From Streptomyces sp. DSM 110735 (GTDB lineage Bacteria > Actinomycetota > Actinomycetes > Streptomycetales > Streptomycetaceae): 64,000 bases of DNA. This document shows, in pieces, positions 42,709-50,915 of the stretch. The stretch is from assembly GCF_016482685.1 (NCBI RefSeq), contig NZ_JACYHF010000015.1:92128-156127 (forward strand). The letters are read 5' to 3'. Made by a program: the position numbers and the translations under genes. Numbering within the stretch: the first letter of the stretch is position 1; every line of letters starts with the position of its first letter. A model generated the notes under the pieces. That model ran no database searches. It was not told the DNA's origin and saw only the letters and a list, made by a program, of their open reading frames with translations.

Positions 42709-43602
42709 TCAGCGCGGAGCACTCCGGTGGCGGTGGGCCAGCGCCTCGTACGACGCCGCGAGGGCGGGAGCCGCGCTGTCGTACGTCCGCTGCGCCACGC
42801 CCACGAACAGACAGTCCACGACGAGGAGTTGACTCGTCCGCGAGGACATCGCGGCGGGCCGCAGCTCGCTCTCGCGCGAGGTGGAGGTGGTCAGCACGTG
42901 GTCCGCGTACTGCGTCACGGGCGAGTCCGGGCGCCCGGTGATCGCGACGGTGGTCGCGCCGCGCTCGAACGCGACCCGCAGGGGTTCGATGACGTCGCCG
43001 GTCGAGCCCGAGTGGGTGATGGCGATCGCCACGTCGCCCGCGCGCAACTGGACCGCGTTCGTCACCGCGAGGTGCGGATCGCCGGGCGCGTGGGCCAGCA
43101 GACCGATCCGCAGCAGCTTCTGGGTGAGGTCCTGGGCGACGAGACCCGAGGCGCCTATGCCGTACACGTCCGTGCGCCGGGCGCCCGCGAGCGCGGTGAC
43201 GGCGGCGCCGAGCTGCACGGTGTCGAGTCCGGCGGCGGTGTCCGCGAGGGTCTGCCGCTCCTCGTAGGCGAGCTTGGCGACCACGTCGGCGAGGGAGTCG
43301 TCCACCGCGATGTCGGTCGTGATGGCGGGAGCCTGCCCGGACTCCTGCCGGGCGGCGAGTCCGGCGAGGGCGAGGCGCAGGTCGCGGTAGCCGGGGTAGC
43401 CGAGCAGGCGGGCGGTGCGGACGACGGTCGCCTCGCTGGTGCCGGTCAGCTCCGCGAGACCGGTGACCGTGAGCGCCGCGCAGCCTGCCGGATCGCTCGC
43501 GACCGCCTCCGCGACGCGGTGCATGGAGCGGGTCATGGAGGGGCCGAGCGTACGCACCTTGGCGGCGAGGGAGCCGCCCGGACTGCCGAAAGTTTCCTTC
43601 AC
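42709..43602 (-). CDS. RpiR/MurR-family transcriptional regulator
   Basis: A 297-residue regulator with an N-terminal RpiR helix-turn-helix (about residues 10-85, TVTGLAELTGTSEATVVRTARLLGY) and a C-terminal SIS domain that binds phosphosugars (YGIGASGLVAQDLTQKLLRIG, AITHSGSTGDVIE). It heads the murQ-PTS operon and probably senses MurNAc-6-phosphate. GTG 43602 has AGGGGTG ten bases upstream; GTG 43614 is an alternative. Confidence 0.9.
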   Translation of the reverse strand: MKETFGSPGGSLAAKVRTLGPSMTRSMHRVAEAVASDPAGCAALTVTGLAELTGTSEATVVRTARLLGYPGYRDLRLALAGLAARQESGQAPAITTDIAVDDSLADVVAKLAYEERQTLADTAAGLDTVQLGAAVTALAGARRTDVYGIGASGLVAQDLTQKLLRIGLLAHAPGDPHLAVTNAVQLRAGDVAIAITHSGSTGDVIEPLRVAFERGATTVAITGRPDSPVTQYADHVLTTSTSRESELRPAAMSSRTSQLLVVDCLFVGVAQRTYDSAAPALAASYEALAHRHRSAPR

Positions 43603-43618
43603 GTCCCGGGTCACCCCT

Positions 43619-43631
43619 GAAAGATATTTTC
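43619..43631. promoter_or_regulatory. RpiR operator candidate
   Basis: GAAA-N5-TTTC (GAAAGATATTTTC), an AT-rich island directly upstream of the RpiR gene in a divergent promoter region. It is a plausible autoregulatory site. Confidence 0.45.
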
Positions 43632-43669
43632 GGCTCGGCGGTGGGGTCAAGAGCGCGGACAATGGGGGC

Positions 43670-44269
43670 ATGGCAGATCCCGCAGAACCCGCAGATTCCG
43701 CAGATGCGTCGGAGCCGGTTGAGCCGGTCGAGTCGGCCGGGGCGGCTGAGGCTGGGGCGGCTGGGGAGGCGGCTGAGCTTGCCGAGCCCGGTGTGACGGG
43801 TGAGCCGCGTGAGGCGGGTGGGCTGGTCGAGCCCGCCGAGTCGCGTGGAGCCGCCGAGCCCGGCGCCTCCGCCGTGGCCGACGGCTCCGCGTCCGTCACC
43901 CCGCTGGAACAGGCACTGCACGCCGCCCGCGCCCTCGTCCTCGCCGACCTGATGGCGAGCGAGGTCGCGCAGGCAGACGTGGTCTCGCTGGTGGAGGAGT
44001 CCCTTTCCCAGCGCCGCTGGTGGGTCGAACAGTGGCCCGAGGGCGCCGACTTCCTGGCCGGGCTCGTCGCCCAGGACGTCCAGGACGCCCTGCTCGAACG
44101 GCAGGGCCGCTGGCCCCTGTGCCCCGCCTGCGGCTCGGGCGACCCGCACGCCCTGGACGTCGAACCCGAACTGGGTCCCGACCCCCACTGGGTCTGCCAC
44201 GAGGCGGGCATCGACGTGGCTCCGGTCGGCCACCTGGGGCACGCCCTGGGCGGGAACACGTCGGCGTGA
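43670..44269 (+). CDS. hypothetical protein with disordered N-terminus and possible zinc site
   Basis: A 199-residue protein. Residues 1-75 are low-complexity Ala/Glu/Pro/Val repeats, likely disordered. The folded part (about 78-199) is helical and then has CPACGSGDPH and a later VCHEAG, a possible zinc-binding arrangement. No family recognised. It is divergent from the RpiR gene, and ATG 43670 has little room for a ribosome site. Confidence 0.65.
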   Translation: MADPAEPADSADASEPVEPVESAGAAEAGAAGEAAELAEPGVTGEPREAGGLVEPAESRGAAEPGASAVADGSASVTPLEQALHAARALVLADLMASEVAQADVVSLVEESLSQRRWWVEQWPEGADFLAGLVAQDVQDALLERQGRWPLCPACGSGDPHALDVEPELGPDPHWVCHEAGIDVAPVGHLGHALGGNTSA

Positions 44270-44306
44270 GGGGCGGTACGGGGACGCGTCGTACGCCGGG
44301 GGCGGG

Positions 44307-44405
44307 CGTGAGTGGGCGTACGCCTCGGGCGGTGCGTGATGCCGTGAGCGACCGTACGCCTCGGGCTGTGGGCGGCCCTGTGAGCGACCGTAGACCTGCC
44401 CCCGT
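44307..44405. repeat. three 36-bp-spaced imperfect direct repeats
   Basis: Copies near 44307, 44343 and 44379 share GTGAGCGACCGTACGCCTCG (the first and third with mismatches). They lie between the 199-residue gene and the DUF4031 gene. Their role is unknown. Confidence 0.6.
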
Positions 44406-44486
44406 GGGCAGCCGCGCACCCCGGCCCGTACCCGCCCCCGTCGACGGCCCCCCGTCCCGGCCCGCGGGCGACCCCCCGAGGCGCCC

Positions 44487-44762
44487 ATGACCGTCTACAT
44501 CGACCCGCCCACCTGGCCCGGACACGGACGTATGTGGTCCCACCTGGTCAGCGACGCGTCGTACGACGAACTCCACGACTTCGCCGCCCGCCTCGACCTC
44601 CCGCGCCGCGCCTTCGAGCGCGACCACTACGACGTCCCCGCCCACCGCTACGCCGACGCGGTCGCCGCGGGCGCGGTGGAGGTCCGCAGCCGCGAGGTCG
44701 TACGACTGCTGCTGGCGGCGGGGCTGCGACGGCGCAAGGGCAGCGGGTCGCGCCTGCCGTGA
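44487..44762 (+). CDS. DUF4031 protein
   Basis: A 91-residue protein with the DUF4031 pattern: MTVYIDPPTWPGHGRMWSHL, then YDELHDFAARL, FERDHYDVP and a basic C-terminus. The conserved His, Asp and Arg residues suggest a small nucleotide- or phosphate-binding fold; the activity is unknown. Widely conserved in actinomycetes. Confidence 0.88.
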   Translation: MTVYIDPPTWPGHGRMWSHLVSDASYDELHDFAARLDLPRRAFERDHYDVPAHRYADAVAAGAVEVRSREVVRLLLAAGLRRRKGSGSRLP

Positions 44763-44807
44763 GGGACGGGGCGTCGGACGAGACGGACCCGCCCGGCCGC
44801 CAGGTGG

Positions 44808-45183
44808 ACCCGTCCTGCTGTACGAGGCAGCCCCGCCCGCCGCGCCCGGCAACCCGCCCTGCTGTACGAGGCAGACCCGTCCCGCCGCATGACGCGGACC
44901 CGCTCTGCTGCAGGAGGCAGACCCGCCCGCCGCATGACGCGGACCCGCCCTGCTACGCCAGGCAAACCTGCCCTGCTGCACGAGGCGGCCCCGCCCGCCC
45001 CGCACGACGCGGACCCGCCCTGCTGTACGAGGCAGACCCGTCCCGCCGCGCCCGGCAACCCGCCCTGCTGCACGAGGCAAACCCGCCTGCCCCGCACGAC
45101 GCGGACCCGCCCCGCTACGCCCGGCAGACCCGCCCGCCGCACCAGCCAGATCCGCCCCGCCGCATCAGCGAGACCCGTCCCCC
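44808..45183. repeat. 23-bp tandem repeat array, about 16 units
   Basis: Units of 21-24 bp close to ACCCGCCCTGCTGTACGAGG plus CAG, with variants containing CCGCCGCATGACGCGG. The array fills the gap between the convergent DUF4031 and TetR genes and runs into the last codons of the TetR gene, whose stop (45165-45167) lies within a unit. Confidence 0.88.
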
Positions 45184-45920
45184 TGGGCGCCCGCCGCCAA
45201 GGTCACCAGCCGCTGGATGCCGTCGAGCACGCAGGTCAGGCCGAAGGTCAGCGGGTCCTCGTCGGCGGTGTCGAAGGCGCCCTCGGTGGCGGCGCGGGTG
45301 AGCGCGGGGAAGCGGTCGGCGTGTGTGGTGAGTTGGTGGGCGGTGAGGCGGTCCCACTCCTCGTGACCCTGCTCGGTGCTGTCGAGCGCCGTCTGGGTGA
45401 GGCTGCGGACCAGGCTCATGACGAGGATGGCGGCGTCGTGGCGCCGACGGGCGGTGAGCCCGGTCGGCTCCAGGGCGGCCAGGGCGGCGTCCAGCCAGGC
45501 GACCTGGTGCGGTCCCATGGCCTGCCGTCGCAGACCGGTCGCGGTCAGGATCCAGGGGTGGGCGCGGTAGACGTCCCAGCAGGCGCGCGCCCAGGCTTCG
45601 AGCCGCGTGCGCCAGTTGCCCGGGACCCGGTCGAGGTCGGGCGGATCGCTCAGCACCGTGTCGACCATCAGGTCGACGAGGGCGGGCTTGCCGGGGACGT
45701 AGCGGTACAGCGCCATCGTGGTGAGCCCGAGCAACTCGGCGACCCGCTGCATGGAGAGCGCTTCGAGCCCTTCGGCGTCGGCGATCTCGATACCCCGGCG
45801 GGCGACTTGGACGGGGGTGAACTTCGGCTTCGGTCCCCGGCGCGGGCGGCTGTCGCCCTCGCCCCACAGCAGCGCGAGGGCGGCGCCCGGGTCCCGGTTG
45901 CTCTCCTTGTTCGCCGGCAC
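45165..45920 (-). CDS. TetR-family transcriptional repressor
   Basis: A 251-residue TetR-type protein. After a 30-residue basic tail the DNA-binding domain (about residues 35-80) includes LSMQRVAELLGLTTMALYRYV. The C-terminal domain resembles the TetR_C_1 ligand domain (YRAHPWILTATGLRRQAMGP). GTG 45920 has GAAGGAGG eight bases ahead. It is divergent from an alpha/beta hydrolase across two palindromes and probably represses both. Its 3' end overlaps the tandem array. Confidence 0.9.
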   Translation of the reverse strand: MPANKESNRDPGAALALLWGEGDSRPRRGPKPKFTPVQVARRGIEIADAEGLEALSMQRVAELLGLTTMALYRYVPGKPALVDLMVDTVLSDPPDLDRVPGNWRTRLEAWARACWDVYRAHPWILTATGLRRQAMGPHQVAWLDAALAALEPTGLTARRRHDAAILVMSLVRSLTQTALDSTEQGHEEWDRLTAHQLTTHADRFPALTRAATEGAFDTADEDPLTFGLTCVLDGIQRLVTLAAGAQGDGSR

Positions 45921-45977
45921 GTTCCGGCCTCCTTCAACGGGGTTCTTCGGCAGGGGTGTTGCCCTCCGGCGCGGTAA

Positions 45978-45996
45978 CTGTGTATAAGATACACAG
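45978..45996. promoter_or_regulatory. TetR operator candidate 1
   Basis: CTGTGTAT-AAG-ATACACAG, perfect 8-bp arms. It lies 58 bases from the TetR start and 58 bases from the hydrolase start, midway between the two divergent genes. Confidence 0.8.
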
Positions 45997-46003
45997 CAAT
46001 TAA

Positions 46004-46022
46004 CGGTGTAGCACGTACACAG
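46004..46022. promoter_or_regulatory. TetR operator candidate 2
   Basis: CGGTGTAGCACGTACACAG, the same 19-bp footprint as site 1 with GTGTA/TACAC arms. It starts 26 bases after site 1 and just upstream of the hydrolase ribosome site. Confidence 0.65.
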
Positions 46023-46053
46023 TTCGCGAGTCCAAGTGTCCCTGGAGGCTTCC

Positions 46054-47136
46054 ATGCTCGGCACCGTTCTCACCGTCACCGCGGGCGCCGCCCTCGCCGC
46101 CCCGGTCGCCGGTCTCCTCACGCACCGCGCGATCGTCCGCTCCGGCACCGCCCGACGGCTGCGCATCGACGGCGTCAACGGCATCGACGAGCAGTCCTAC
46201 GTCCGGATCGGCGGGCTCGACCACTGGGTCTCCGTCCGCGGCGAGGACCGCGACAACCCCGTCGTGGTCGAACTGCACGGCGGACCCGGCTCGTCCAACT
46301 CGATCCTGGCGGGCGTCTCCCGCGACTGGGAGCGGCACGTCACCCTGGTGCGCTGGGACATGCGCGGCACGGGCAAGACACTGCGCCGCTCCGGCGCCGA
46401 CGGGCAGCGCGAGATGACGTTCGACCGGCTCGTCCAAGACGCCGTGGAGGTGGTCGAGCACGTACGGGAGCGCCTCGGCGTGCGGCGGGTGATCCTCATG
46501 GGGTGCTCGTTCGGCAGCGCGATCGCGCTGCGGGTCGCGCGCAGCCGCCCCGACCTGGTCGCGGTGTACGTCGGCACCGACCAGAAGATCTTCGACGGCG
46601 GGCGCGACACCTCCGACTACCACGCCGCGCTGGACCGACTGGAGCGGGCGGGCAAGAAGAAGGAGCTGACGGCGGTACGGGCGATGGGAGCCGACCAACG
46701 GACCTGGACCGCCGAGCAGTTCAGCCACTTCAGCCGCTTCGCCTCCGCCACCGACCCGCACACCTTCGCCGCGATGAAGTCCGTGGTGATGAAGTCGCTC
46801 TGGTACTCGCCGCTGCACTCGCTGCGCGAGATCGTCACCTTCTTCAGGAGCTTCATGGTCTCCGCGCCGGTGCTGCCGGGCACCGCCGCGCTCGACGACT
46901 GGGCGGACGGCACCCGCTTCGACGTCCCGTTCTTCGTCGTCCAGGGCGCCTGCGACCTGGTGAACACGCCCGCCCGCGCCCGCGCGTTCTTCGACGACGT
47001 CCAGGCGCCGGTCAAGGACTTCACCCTCATCGAGGACGCCGGTCACTTCGCCGTCTACCGGCGCCCCGACCTGTTCCTCGACCTCCTGCTGACCCGCGTC
47101 CTGCCCGCGCTCCCCGGCGCCCGGCAGGAGGCGTGA
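46054..47136 (+). CDS. alpha/beta hydrolase with N-terminal membrane segment
   Basis: A 360-residue alpha/beta hydrolase, prolyl-iminopeptidase/epoxide-hydrolase-like. The oxyanion HGGPG is at residues 75-79, the nucleophile S152 lies in GCSFGSA, and a late GHFAVYRRP holds the histidine. Residues 5-25 form a membrane segment or signal anchor. ATG 46054 follows CTGGAGG; GTG 46036 is a possible longer start. It is probably induced when the divergent TetR protein binds a ligand; the substrate is unknown. Confidence 0.85.
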   Translation: MLGTVLTVTAGAALAAPVAGLLTHRAIVRSGTARRLRIDGVNGIDEQSYVRIGGLDHWVSVRGEDRDNPVVVELHGGPGSSNSILAGVSRDWERHVTLVRWDMRGTGKTLRRSGADGQREMTFDRLVQDAVEVVEHVRERLGVRRVILMGCSFGSAIALRVARSRPDLVAVYVGTDQKIFDGGRDTSDYHAALDRLERAGKKKELTAVRAMGADQRTWTAEQFSHFSRFASATDPHTFAAMKSVVMKSLWYSPLHSLREIVTFFRSFMVSAPVLPGTAALDDWADGTRFDVPFFVVQGACDLVNTPARARAFFDDVQAPVKDFTLIEDAGHFAVYRRPDLFLDLLLTRVLPALPGARQEA

Positions 47137-47181
47137 GGCGTCGGCCGTACCTCCGGGCGCGGTCGGCGCGGCGAACGACCG

Positions 47182-48285
47182 CTAGCCCGCGTGGAGATAC
47201 AGCCGCAGATCCTCCGCCGTCCCGTGCCGCTCCTGCGCCTCCCGCTCCTCCTCCGGCGTCGCCGGGCGGAAACCGGCGCGGGTCAGGACACGGTGGGAGG
47301 GGGTGTTCTCCGGTTCGACGGTGGCGATGACCGTACGGACGTCGTCGCGGGTCAGCGCCCAGGCGGTGAGGGCGCGGGCGGCTTCGGTGGCGTAGCCGTG
47401 CCCGCGGGCTTCGGGGACGAGGTCGTAGCCGATCTCGACGCGCCCGTACGCGTCCGGCGGTCCGTGGAAGCCGATGCCGCCGACGGCGCGGCCGTCCTCG
47501 GCGCGGACGAGCGCGAAGACGCCGAACTCGGGGCGGAGCAACCCCGCTTCGTACGCCTTGACCAGGAAACCGGCCGCCTCGCGCGTGCCCTCGTACGGTC
47601 CGCCGCCGAGCCAGTCGAAGCCGCCGTCGCCGCCGAGGCGCAGGTCGCGGGCGGCGGCGGGGCGTACGCCGGTCAGGGTGAGGCGTTCGGTGGGGAGGGC
47701 GAGGTTGTTGCGCCAGCGCCACGCGGTGACCGGCGGGCGGCCGGGCAGCTCGCCCCTGCCGGTGGCCCACAGCAGGGTCGGCCAGGCGTCCGGACCGGGC
47801 TGGACGTGCGGGAAGAGCCAGTTCAGGACCGCGTCCGCGAGGTCGTCGGCGGGCTCGTACGGCAGACCGAGACCCTGGGCGATGTCGTAGGTGTGCAGCA
47901 GGACCTCCGCGACGCCCATCGCGGCGAAGCCCTCGCGGTCGGCGCTGCCGAAGGGGTGCGGGTGGTACGCGCGGGCGCCGGGCGGCGCGGTGGTGACGGC
48001 GGCGGCGAGCAGGGCGCCGGTCGTCTCGATCACGTGCAGCAGCCCGGCGTTGTCCGTGCCGGGGTCCAGGGTCAGCTCGAAGGGGACGTAGGCGTCGCGC
48101 GCGCCCCCGGCAAGGTTCGCGGCGTAGGCCACGAGGTCGTCCGCGACGTGCGTGGCGGTGGCGTGGCAGTCCCACTCCAGACCGCCCGCCTTCACCGCGC
48201 TCCAGTCGCGGTCCACCGCCGGGCGCAGCGCCGCCACGCATCCGGCCACGGCCTCGGTCACCCGGTCCCCGCTCATCGCTCGCAT
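47182..48285 (-). CDS. maleylpyruvate isomerase-like/GNAT fusion protein
   Basis: A 367-residue two-domain protein. The N-terminal part (about 1-215) resembles the mycothiol-dependent maleylpyruvate isomerase/DinB family (WDCHATATHVADDLVAYA, with the metal-binding His, and GVAEVLLHTYDIAQGLG). The C-terminal part (about 225-360) is a GNAT acetyltransferase, with YDLVPEARGHGYATEAARAL as the acetyl-CoA loop. The two domains suggest thiol-linked detoxification coupled to acetylation; this is inference. Start ATG 48285, with ATG 48276 as alternative. Confidence 0.82.
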   Translation of the reverse strand: MRAMSGDRVTEAVAGCVAALRPAVDRDWSAVKAGGLEWDCHATATHVADDLVAYAANLAGGARDAYVPFELTLDPGTDNAGLLHVIETTGALLAAAVTTAPPGARAYHPHPFGSADREGFAAMGVAEVLLHTYDIAQGLGLPYEPADDLADAVLNWLFPHVQPGPDAWPTLLWATGRGELPGRPPVTAWRWRNNLALPTERLTLTGVRPAAARDLRLGGDGGFDWLGGGPYEGTREAAGFLVKAYEAGLLRPEFGVFALVRAEDGRAVGGIGFHGPPDAYGRVEIGYDLVPEARGHGYATEAARALTAWALTRDDVRTVIATVEPENTPSHRVLTRAGFRPATPEEEREAQERHGTAEDLRLYLHAG

Positions 48286-48312
48286 GGGGCGAACCCTAGG
48301 GCGCCGGGCGGG

Positions 48313-48981
48313 TCAGGGCGACAGTATTTCCAGCTCGCCGCCGAGGTTGTAGCGGGCGGTCGCCTCCCAGTGCTCCCGCCCGTAGGGGGTGTGGAACAGC
48401 CTCGGCAGACCGAGCAGTTGCCGCAGCACCGCCGAACGCCCCTCGCGGAAGGCGTCGTTGGGCACGAAGTGGTACTCGTCGCGGATCTCGGCGGTGTACG
48501 CGGCGTACGCGGACGGCGGCGCGGCGAGGATCGCCAGGTCGGCGTCGCACAGCACCTGCCCATTGCGGTCGCCCTCCGCCGGGTCGTGGTCCACGGTGAG
48601 CCGCACCAGCCGGGCCACCTCGGCGGTCTGCTCCTCGCTCAACCCCGCCTCGATCAGCGCCCGTTCGGCCAGCCGCGCCGACCGCTCCTCGTTCTCCGAG
48701 CGGTCCGGCAGATACACGGCGTCGTGGAACCAGGCGGCGAGCCGGACGAGGTCGGGATCGTCGGCGTACTCCGCGAGGAGGTCCACACGGTCGAGCACGG
48801 CGGTGAGGTGGTCGAGGGTGTGGTACTTGCGCTGGGGCTCCTGCCAGCGGGTGAGGAGGTTGTCGGCGTAGGGGGTGGGGTCGGGGGCGGTCTCGGGGGT
48901 GGTCTCAGGGGTGCCCCGGGGGGTGCGGGCTGATTCGAGGGCGCGGGTGAAGCGGGTGCGGAGGGCGTCGAGGTCGGGCAT
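48313..48981 (-). CDS. HD-domain metal-dependent phosphohydrolase-like protein
   Basis: A 222-residue HD-domain protein. Metal ligands are seen as YHTLDHL, WFHDAVY (the HD pair) and TVDHDPAEGD. The segment CDADLAILAAP and the C-terminal NLGGELEI agree with the HD-domain group often annotated as predicted metal-dependent hydrolases. Substrate unknown. The frame is open to 49053, but ATG 48981 begins the conserved part. It is separated by 27 bases from the fusion gene downstream. Confidence 0.85.
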   Translation of the reverse strand: MPDLDALRTRFTRALESARTPRGTPETTPETAPDPTPYADNLLTRWQEPQRKYHTLDHLTAVLDRVDLLAEYADDPDLVRLAAWFHDAVYLPDRSENEERSARLAERALIEAGLSEEQTAEVARLVRLTVDHDPAEGDRNGQVLCDADLAILAAPPSAYAAYTAEIRDEYHFVPNDAFREGRSAVLRQLLGLPRLFHTPYGREHWEATARYNLGGELEILSP

Positions 48982-49154
48982 GGGGCGATTCTCTCGCGGC
49001 GGGTCGTCACCCCGGGGGAGGGGCGTTTCACACTGGGTGGCGGTGTCGAACACCCCCGGGGTCGGCGTGGTTACAGCGCGGTGTCCTTCCGACGTACCCT
49101 GAGGATTGGACTAGACCTGTGCCCGGCTCAGGGGCCATCGACGGAAGGGGTCGC

Positions 49155-49886
49155 ATGAGTGAGCGTGCAGTCCTGGAGGTGATCGCCCTCGATGCCGAGG
49201 ACGCGGTGGCCGCCCAGGCCGGAGGCGCGGACCGGCTGGAGCTGGTCACGGAGATGGCGGCCGACGGGCTCACCCCGGCGCCCGCCGTCGTCGCCGCGAT
49301 CCGGGACGCCGTCGGGATCGACCTGCGCGTGATGCTGCGGCTGGCGGACGGTTTCGCGGCCGGGGACGTGGAGCACCTGGTCGAGGTGGCGGGCGAGCTG
49401 CGGGAGGCGGGCGCGGACCAGTTCGTGCTCGGTTTCCTCGACCCCGTGGGGGAGGTGGACCTCGCCGCCGTGGAACGCGTCGTCGGCGCGCTCGACGGCA
49501 GCCCGTGGACCTTCCACCGCGCCATCGACCGCGCCGCCGACCGCGACACCCTGCGCACGACCCTGTCGGGGCTGCCCGGACTCGACACCTACCTCACGGC
49601 AGGCGCCCCCGGCGGGGTCGACGACGGCATCGACACGCTGCTGACCGAAGCCGCGCACACCGGACGCCCCGGCTACGAGCCCCGCATCATGGTCGGCGGC
49701 GGACTCCGTCTCGACCACGTCCCCCGCCTGCGCGCCGCCGGCATCGACGCCTTCCACATCGGCGGCGCCGCCCGTCCGCAGGGGTGGCAGGGTCCGGTCT
49801 GCGCGGAGGCGGTGGCCCGCTGGCGGGCCGAGCTGGACGGGGAGCCGGAACGGGTCGGCACGGTCGTGAGCCGCGTCGGCAACTGA
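49155..49886 (+). CDS. cutC: CutC-family protein
   Basis: A 243-residue TIM-barrel protein of the CutC family. Conserved segments are LEVIALDAEDAVAAQAGGADRLELV at the start and later VLGFLDPVGEVD, WTFHRAIDR and IMVGGGLRLDHV. CutC was named for copper homeostasis, but a direct role in copper handling is doubtful for many members. ATG 49155 follows GAAGGGG. It appears monocistronic. Confidence 0.92.
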   Translation: MSERAVLEVIALDAEDAVAAQAGGADRLELVTEMAADGLTPAPAVVAAIRDAVGIDLRVMLRLADGFAAGDVEHLVEVAGELREAGADQFVLGFLDPVGEVDLAAVERVVGALDGSPWTFHRAIDRAADRDTLRTTLSGLPGLDTYLTAGAPGGVDDGIDTLLTEAAHTGRPGYEPRIMVGGGLRLDHVPRLRAAGIDAFHIGGAARPQGWQGPVCAEAVARWRAELDGEPERVGTVVSRVGN

Positions 49887-49908
49887 TCCGCCGCTGCGCC
49901 GACTTCGG

Positions 49909-50868
49909 CTACTGGTCCGCCGCGTCCAGTGGCCGGAGGCACAGCACCGTCACGCCGTCCGTGCTGTACTGCGGGTCCGCCAGATAGTCGCCCGGACCGC
50001 ACTTGTCGTCCGACTGGTAGAGCACGCGGTACTGCGCGGCGGAGGAGTCGCAGGGCACCACGCCGAGGTCCTGGTCGGTGACCGTGCCGTCGTTGTGGAC
50101 GCACGAACCCGCCGTCAGCGGCTGCGGCTCGCCCGAGTCCGTGACCGCGCCGACGATCGCCAGCAGCGGCACGGCGAGGACGAGCAGCGCCAGCAGACCG
50201 AGCGGGATCAGCGCGATGATCCCCTGCGGGCGCCGGAACACCGGGCGCCCCGGGTCCAGCGGCGGACGCGGTCCGAACGCGACCGGCTCCGGCAGCTTCT
50301 TCACGCGGGACAGCGCGCCGAGGTTGATCAGCAGGACGACCGGCGTGATGAACGCCGACAGCGGACCCCACCACCCCGCGACCAGCGTGTTCGCCTGCAT
50401 GTCCCGGAACACCGCCAGCCCGCACGGACGGCAGAACACCCCCCGCCGCCGCAGCGACCGCATGATCACGAGCATCCCCTGATGCCCCCGCACGGTCACC
50501 TGCGCGGCAGGCACCGCCCCGCACACCTGACAGGCACCCTGATCCGTCCCGTAGGGGGAGTGCGGCGCGGGGTACGGGGTCTGTCCGGGGGCGCCCTGGT
50601 AGGGGGCGGGAGGCTGGGGGTACGGGGGCGCGGTCACGTGCGCGTAGGGGTCGGGGGTGTGCGGGTGCGGCTGCCCGGGGTGCTGCGGGTACGGCGGCGT
50701 GCCGGGCTGCGGCTGATACGGGCCCGGTGCCTGCGCGTACGGCGTCGGTGCGCCCGGTGCCTGCGCGTACGGTCCCGGCGCCGGATACCCGTACGGTCCC
50801 GGTGCACCTCCCGGCCCGTTCGGATACGGCTGCGAGGCGGGGGCGGCGGGAGGCGGGGGCGCGCTCAA
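49909..50868 (-). CDS. Pro-rich membrane protein with zinc-ribbon-like motif
   Basis: About 319 residues. The first 110 are Pro/Tyr/Gln/Gly-rich with PYAQAPG repeats. A zinc-ribbon-like CQVCG and FCRPCG pair follows, then two or three membrane helices (ISAFITPVVLLINLG-like and IIALIPLGLLALLVLAVPLLAIVG). A C-terminal extracellular domain has four cysteines (GSCVHND, VPCDSS, DKCGPG, VLCLRP), typical of Streptomyces septum-formation-like domains. TTG 50868 follows AAGGA; TTG 50913 is an alternative. Confidence 0.75.
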   Translation of the reverse strand: MSAPPPPAAPASQPYPNGPGGAPGPYGYPAPGPYAQAPGAPTPYAQAPGPYQPQPGTPPYPQHPGQPHPHTPDPYAHVTAPPYPQPPAPYQGAPGQTPYPAPHSPYGTDQGACQVCGAVPAAQVTVRGHQGMLVIMRSLRRRGVFCRPCGLAVFRDMQANTLVAGWWGPLSAFITPVVLLINLGALSRVKKLPEPVAFGPRPPLDPGRPVFRRPQGIIALIPLGLLALLVLAVPLLAIVGAVTDSGEPQPLTAGSCVHNDGTVTDQDLGVVPCDSSAAQYRVLYQSDDKCGPGDYLADPQYSTDGVTVLCLRPLDAADQ

Positions 50869-50915
50869 CGGGAGTCCTTCTGCGGAGAGATGGCGTGACG
50901 GCAGTCCCGGCAACC

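Noticed and set aside
40220..44488. Single 1422-codon minus-strand frame through the PTS gene
   Set aside because: Only the last 459 codons look like protein (EIIBC). The upstream part overlaps murQ and RpiR in another frame and is Arg/Pro low-complexity.
44808..45183. CRISPR array
   Set aside because: Units are contiguous and 21-24 bp with no unique spacers, and no cas genes are present.
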